From Nitrospirota bacterium (GTDB lineage: Bacteria > Nitrospirota > JACRHJ01), in contig JAKAHE010000107.1 in assembly GCA_021815285.1 (NCBI GenBank), positions 1 to 7,396 on the forward strand: a DNA stretch of 7,396 nucleotides, read 5' to 3'. The translations under genes were made by a program, and so were the position numbers. Shown here piece after piece: positions 5,962 to 7,396 of the stretch. Each line of letters opens with the position of its first letter. The first letter of the stretch is position 1. The notes under the pieces were generated by a model. It was given only the letters and a program-made list of their open reading frames with translations, had not been told where the DNA came from and did not search any database.

Positions 5962-6722
5962 AGCGTATCCAGAAAATATTGTCCGCCGCCGGAATCTGCT
6001 CCCGCAGGGAGGCCGAAGAGCTTATCCTCGAAGGGAAGGTGCGCGTGAACGGGCACGTCGTGAACGAGCTCGGCCAGAAGGCGGACCCGGAAAATGACGT
6101 CATAAAGGTCGGAACCCGTGTCGTTGGCCGGGAACCCGACAAAAAAATCTACCTTCTCTTGAACAAGCCCAGGGGCTATGTTACGACCACGAAAGACCCG
6201 CAAGGCCGGAAGACCGTCATGGAGCTTCTCGGCAAAAACAGCCGGGCGACCGGCGGCGCGCGCGTCTATCCCGTGGGCAGGTTGGATTACGACAGCGAGG
6301 GGTTGCTGCTATTGACCAACGACGGCGATTTCGCCAACGCCATGATGCACCCGTCAAAAGAGGTGCAGAAGACTTACGAGGTAAAAGTCAAGGGCGTTAT
6401 GGACGATGCGGCGCTTAAACGTCTCGCTGGCGGTATCCGTCTTTCGGACGGCATGACGGCTCCGGCCAAAGTCCGGAAAATGAAGCTCGTGGAATCCAAT
6501 TCCTGGATAGAAATTACCATACACGAGGGCAGGAACCGCCAGGTGCGGCGGATGTGCGAGGCGCTTGGGCACCCGGTAATGAAGCTGAAGAGAACAAAAA
6601 TCGGCCCGGTGAGCCTCGGCGTGCTTCCGCCCGGAGGATACCGGGAGATTACGCCATCCGAGGTGCGGGCGCTCTTCCGGGCCGCAGGGAAAGAGCCTGA
6701 GAAGCGGATGGCGACGGTATGA
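5952..6722 (+). CDS. rluB: rRNA pseudouridine synthase, RsuA/RluB family
   Basis: Converts a specific uridine of ribosomal RNA to pseudouridine. RluB acts on 23S rRNA near the peptidyl transferase centre, RsuA on 16S, and RluE and RluF on other 23S sites. The 256-residue protein has an N-terminal S4 RNA-binding domain (about 4-50, RIQKILSAAGICSRREAE), then LLLNKPRGYVTT (68-79), the catalytic motif GRLDYDSEGLLLLTNDG (109-125) with nucleophile Asp112, and HEGRNRQVRRMCEALGHPV (191-209). The S4 domain and the last motif fit RluB best, but the exact rRNA target is inferred. The ATG at 5952 is the first possible start because an in-frame TAA lies two codons upstream. No good ribosome site precedes it. 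aspS follows after 92 nt that contain a REP-like pair. Confidence 0.88.
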   Translation: MPLERIQKILSAAGICSRREAEELILEGKVRVNGHVVNELGQKADPENDVIKVGTRVVGREPDKKIYLLLNKPRGYVTTTKDPQGRKTVMELLGKNSRATGGARVYPVGRLDYDSEGLLLLTNDGDFANAMMHPSKEVQKTYEVKVKGVMDDAALKRLAGGIRLSDGMTAPAKVRKMKLVESNSWIEITIHEGRNRQVRRMCEALGHPVMKLKRTKIGPVSLGVLPPGGYREITPSEVRALFRAAGKEPEKRMATV

Positions 6723-6742
6723 TTTTGGTTGCCGTTATTCAA

Positions 6743-6798
6743 GTAGCTGCCCGATTTATCGGGCGAAGTTAAAAACGCCCCATAAATGGGGCAGCTAC
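6743..6798. repeat. REP/inverted-REP-like pair (BIME-like) in the aspS leader
   Basis: Two 22-nt units face each other. Unit one (6743-6764) is GTAGCT followed by a hairpin with stem GCCCGA/TCGGGC and loop TTTA. Unit two (6777-6798), read on the minus strand, is GTAGCT followed by stem GCCCCA/TGGGGC and the same loop. The only two differences are the two partners of one base pair (G-C against C-G). A 12-nt linker separates the units. GTAGCT and AGCTAC also pair with each other, so the whole can fold as a three-way junction. A GTAG foot beside a hairpin is the hallmark of REP sequences handled by RAYT (REP-associated tyrosine) transposases. No such gene is in the window. Confidence 0.7.
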
Positions 6799-6801
6799 AT
6801 T

Positions 6802-6807
6802 AGGAGA
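6802..6807 (+). promoter_or_regulatory. Ribosome binding site fixing the TTG start of aspS
   Basis: AGGAGA lies 7 nt before the TTG at 6815 and 3 nt after the REP-like pair. The first in-frame ATG encodes Met145, far inside the conserved protein, so TTG is the start. Confidence 0.8.
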
Positions 6808-6814
6808 AATCGGA

Positions 6815-7396
6815 TTGAACCTGAAACGAACTCACGACTGCGGGAGCCTGCGTGCGGCGGACGCCGGGAAGGAAGTCGTCCTCGCCGGATGGGTGGATAC
6901 CCGGCGCGACCATGGTGGGCTTATATTCATAGACCTGCGCGACAGGGCAGGGATTACCCAGATTGCCTTCAGCGCGGACACCAATCAGGATGCCCTTTCC
7001 ATTGCCGACAAAGTGCGCTCTGAATATGTCGTTGCCGTGAATGGCAAGGTGTTCCTGAGGCCGGAAGGGACTGCGAACCCCGATCTCCCGACAGGGGAGA
7101 TTGAAGTATATATAAATGGAATAGAGATATTAAATACGTCCAAAACGCCCCCGTTCCCGCTGACGGACGACACTGATGCCTCAGAGGCTCTGAGGCTGAA
7201 GTATCGGTATCTCGACCTCCGGAGGAGGCCGCTTCTGAAATCCCTCATGGCGCGGCACAGGATATGCTCGATAGTCCGAAGCTTCCTGGATAGAGAGGCG
7301 TTCATAGAAGTCGAAACCCCGATGCTTACCAAAAGCACGCCGGAAGGCGCGCGGGACTACCTCGTTCCGTCAAGGGTGAATATCGGGAAGTTCTAT
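6815..7396 (+). CDS. aspS: Aspartyl-tRNA synthetase, N-terminal part (cut by the window edge)
   Basis: A class IIb aminoacyl-tRNA synthetase that attaches aspartate to tRNA. Only the first 194 of roughly 590 usual residues are present, in a frame open to the last base. The OB-fold anticodon-binding domain is clear: AGWVDTRRDHGGLIFIDLRDR (24-44 with AGW at its head), GKVFLRPEG (77-85) and TGEIEV (93-98). It is followed by LKYRYLDLRR (128-137) and class II motif 1 around FIEVETPMLTKSTPEGARD (163-181). Motifs 2 and 3 lie beyond the edge. His33 and Gly85 occupy positions that in discriminating enzymes (Escherichia coli, Bacillus) carry Leu and, in E. coli, Lys. His and Gly are typical of non-discriminating AspRS that also charges tRNA-Asn with aspartate. 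The start is TTG. Confidence 0.95.
   Translation, partial: MNLKRTHDCGSLRAADAGKEVVLAGWVDTRRDHGGLIFIDLRDRAGITQIAFSADTNQDALSIADKVRSEYVVAVNGKVFLRPEGTANPDLPTGEIEVYINGIEILNTSKTPPFPLTDDTDASEALRLKYRYLDLRRRPLLKSLMARHRICSIVRSFLDREAFIEVETPMLTKSTPEGARDYLVPSRVNIGKFY

Noticed and set aside
6743..6814. Structured aspS leader as a T-box or other riboswitch
   Set aside because: No T-box sequence, specifier loop or terminator/antiterminator pair is visible; two matched GTAG hairpins explain the structure.

Overview
The window holds eight protein genes of ordinary bacterial housekeeping and stress metabolism. It comes from a moderately GC-rich bacterium with strong AGGAGG-type ribosome sites and occasional TTG starts (queH, aspS). 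Protein style, gene content and several palindromic repeats in the spacers suggest a Gram-negative of the deltaproteobacterial/Nitrospirota kind, but this is an impression. No phage, CRISPR, tRNA, rRNA or transposase gene is visible.

Layout. Positions 1-111 carry two different palindromes just before a peroxiredoxin gene (ahpC, 112-675). A tight plus-strand group follows: ruvB (Holliday-junction helicase), queH (last step of queuosine synthesis, overlapping ruvB by 4 nt) and a nitroreductase-family flavoprotein. It ends at a probable terminator near 3003-3032. Convergent to it, on the minus strand, is an isocitrate dehydrogenase (icd, 3067-4149). icd is divergent from guaB (IMP dehydrogenase, 4312-5775), and the spacer between them holds two back-to-back promoter candidates sharing an A/T palindrome. 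After guaB come a large nested palindrome (5800-5916), an RluB/RsuA-family rRNA pseudouridine synthase (5952-6722), a REP/inverted-REP-like pair (6743-6798), and the first 194 codons of aspS, cut by the window edge.

How the genes work together. There is no single pathway. Three genes concern translation quality: queH (tRNA wobble base), the pseudouridine synthase (rRNA) and aspS, whose N-terminal domain carries residues typical of a non-discriminating enzyme that also charges tRNA-Asn. ruvB is DNA repair, ahpC is peroxide defence, guaB is GMP synthesis, and icd feeds the TCA cycle or supplies NADPH.

I see no undescribed protein system. The least explained material is in the spacers: the REP-like pair in the aspS leader, with a compensatory base-pair change between its two copies; the roughly 117-bp nested palindrome between guaB and the pseudouridine synthase; the 42-bp palindrome before ahpC; and the symmetric icd/guaB promoter region.
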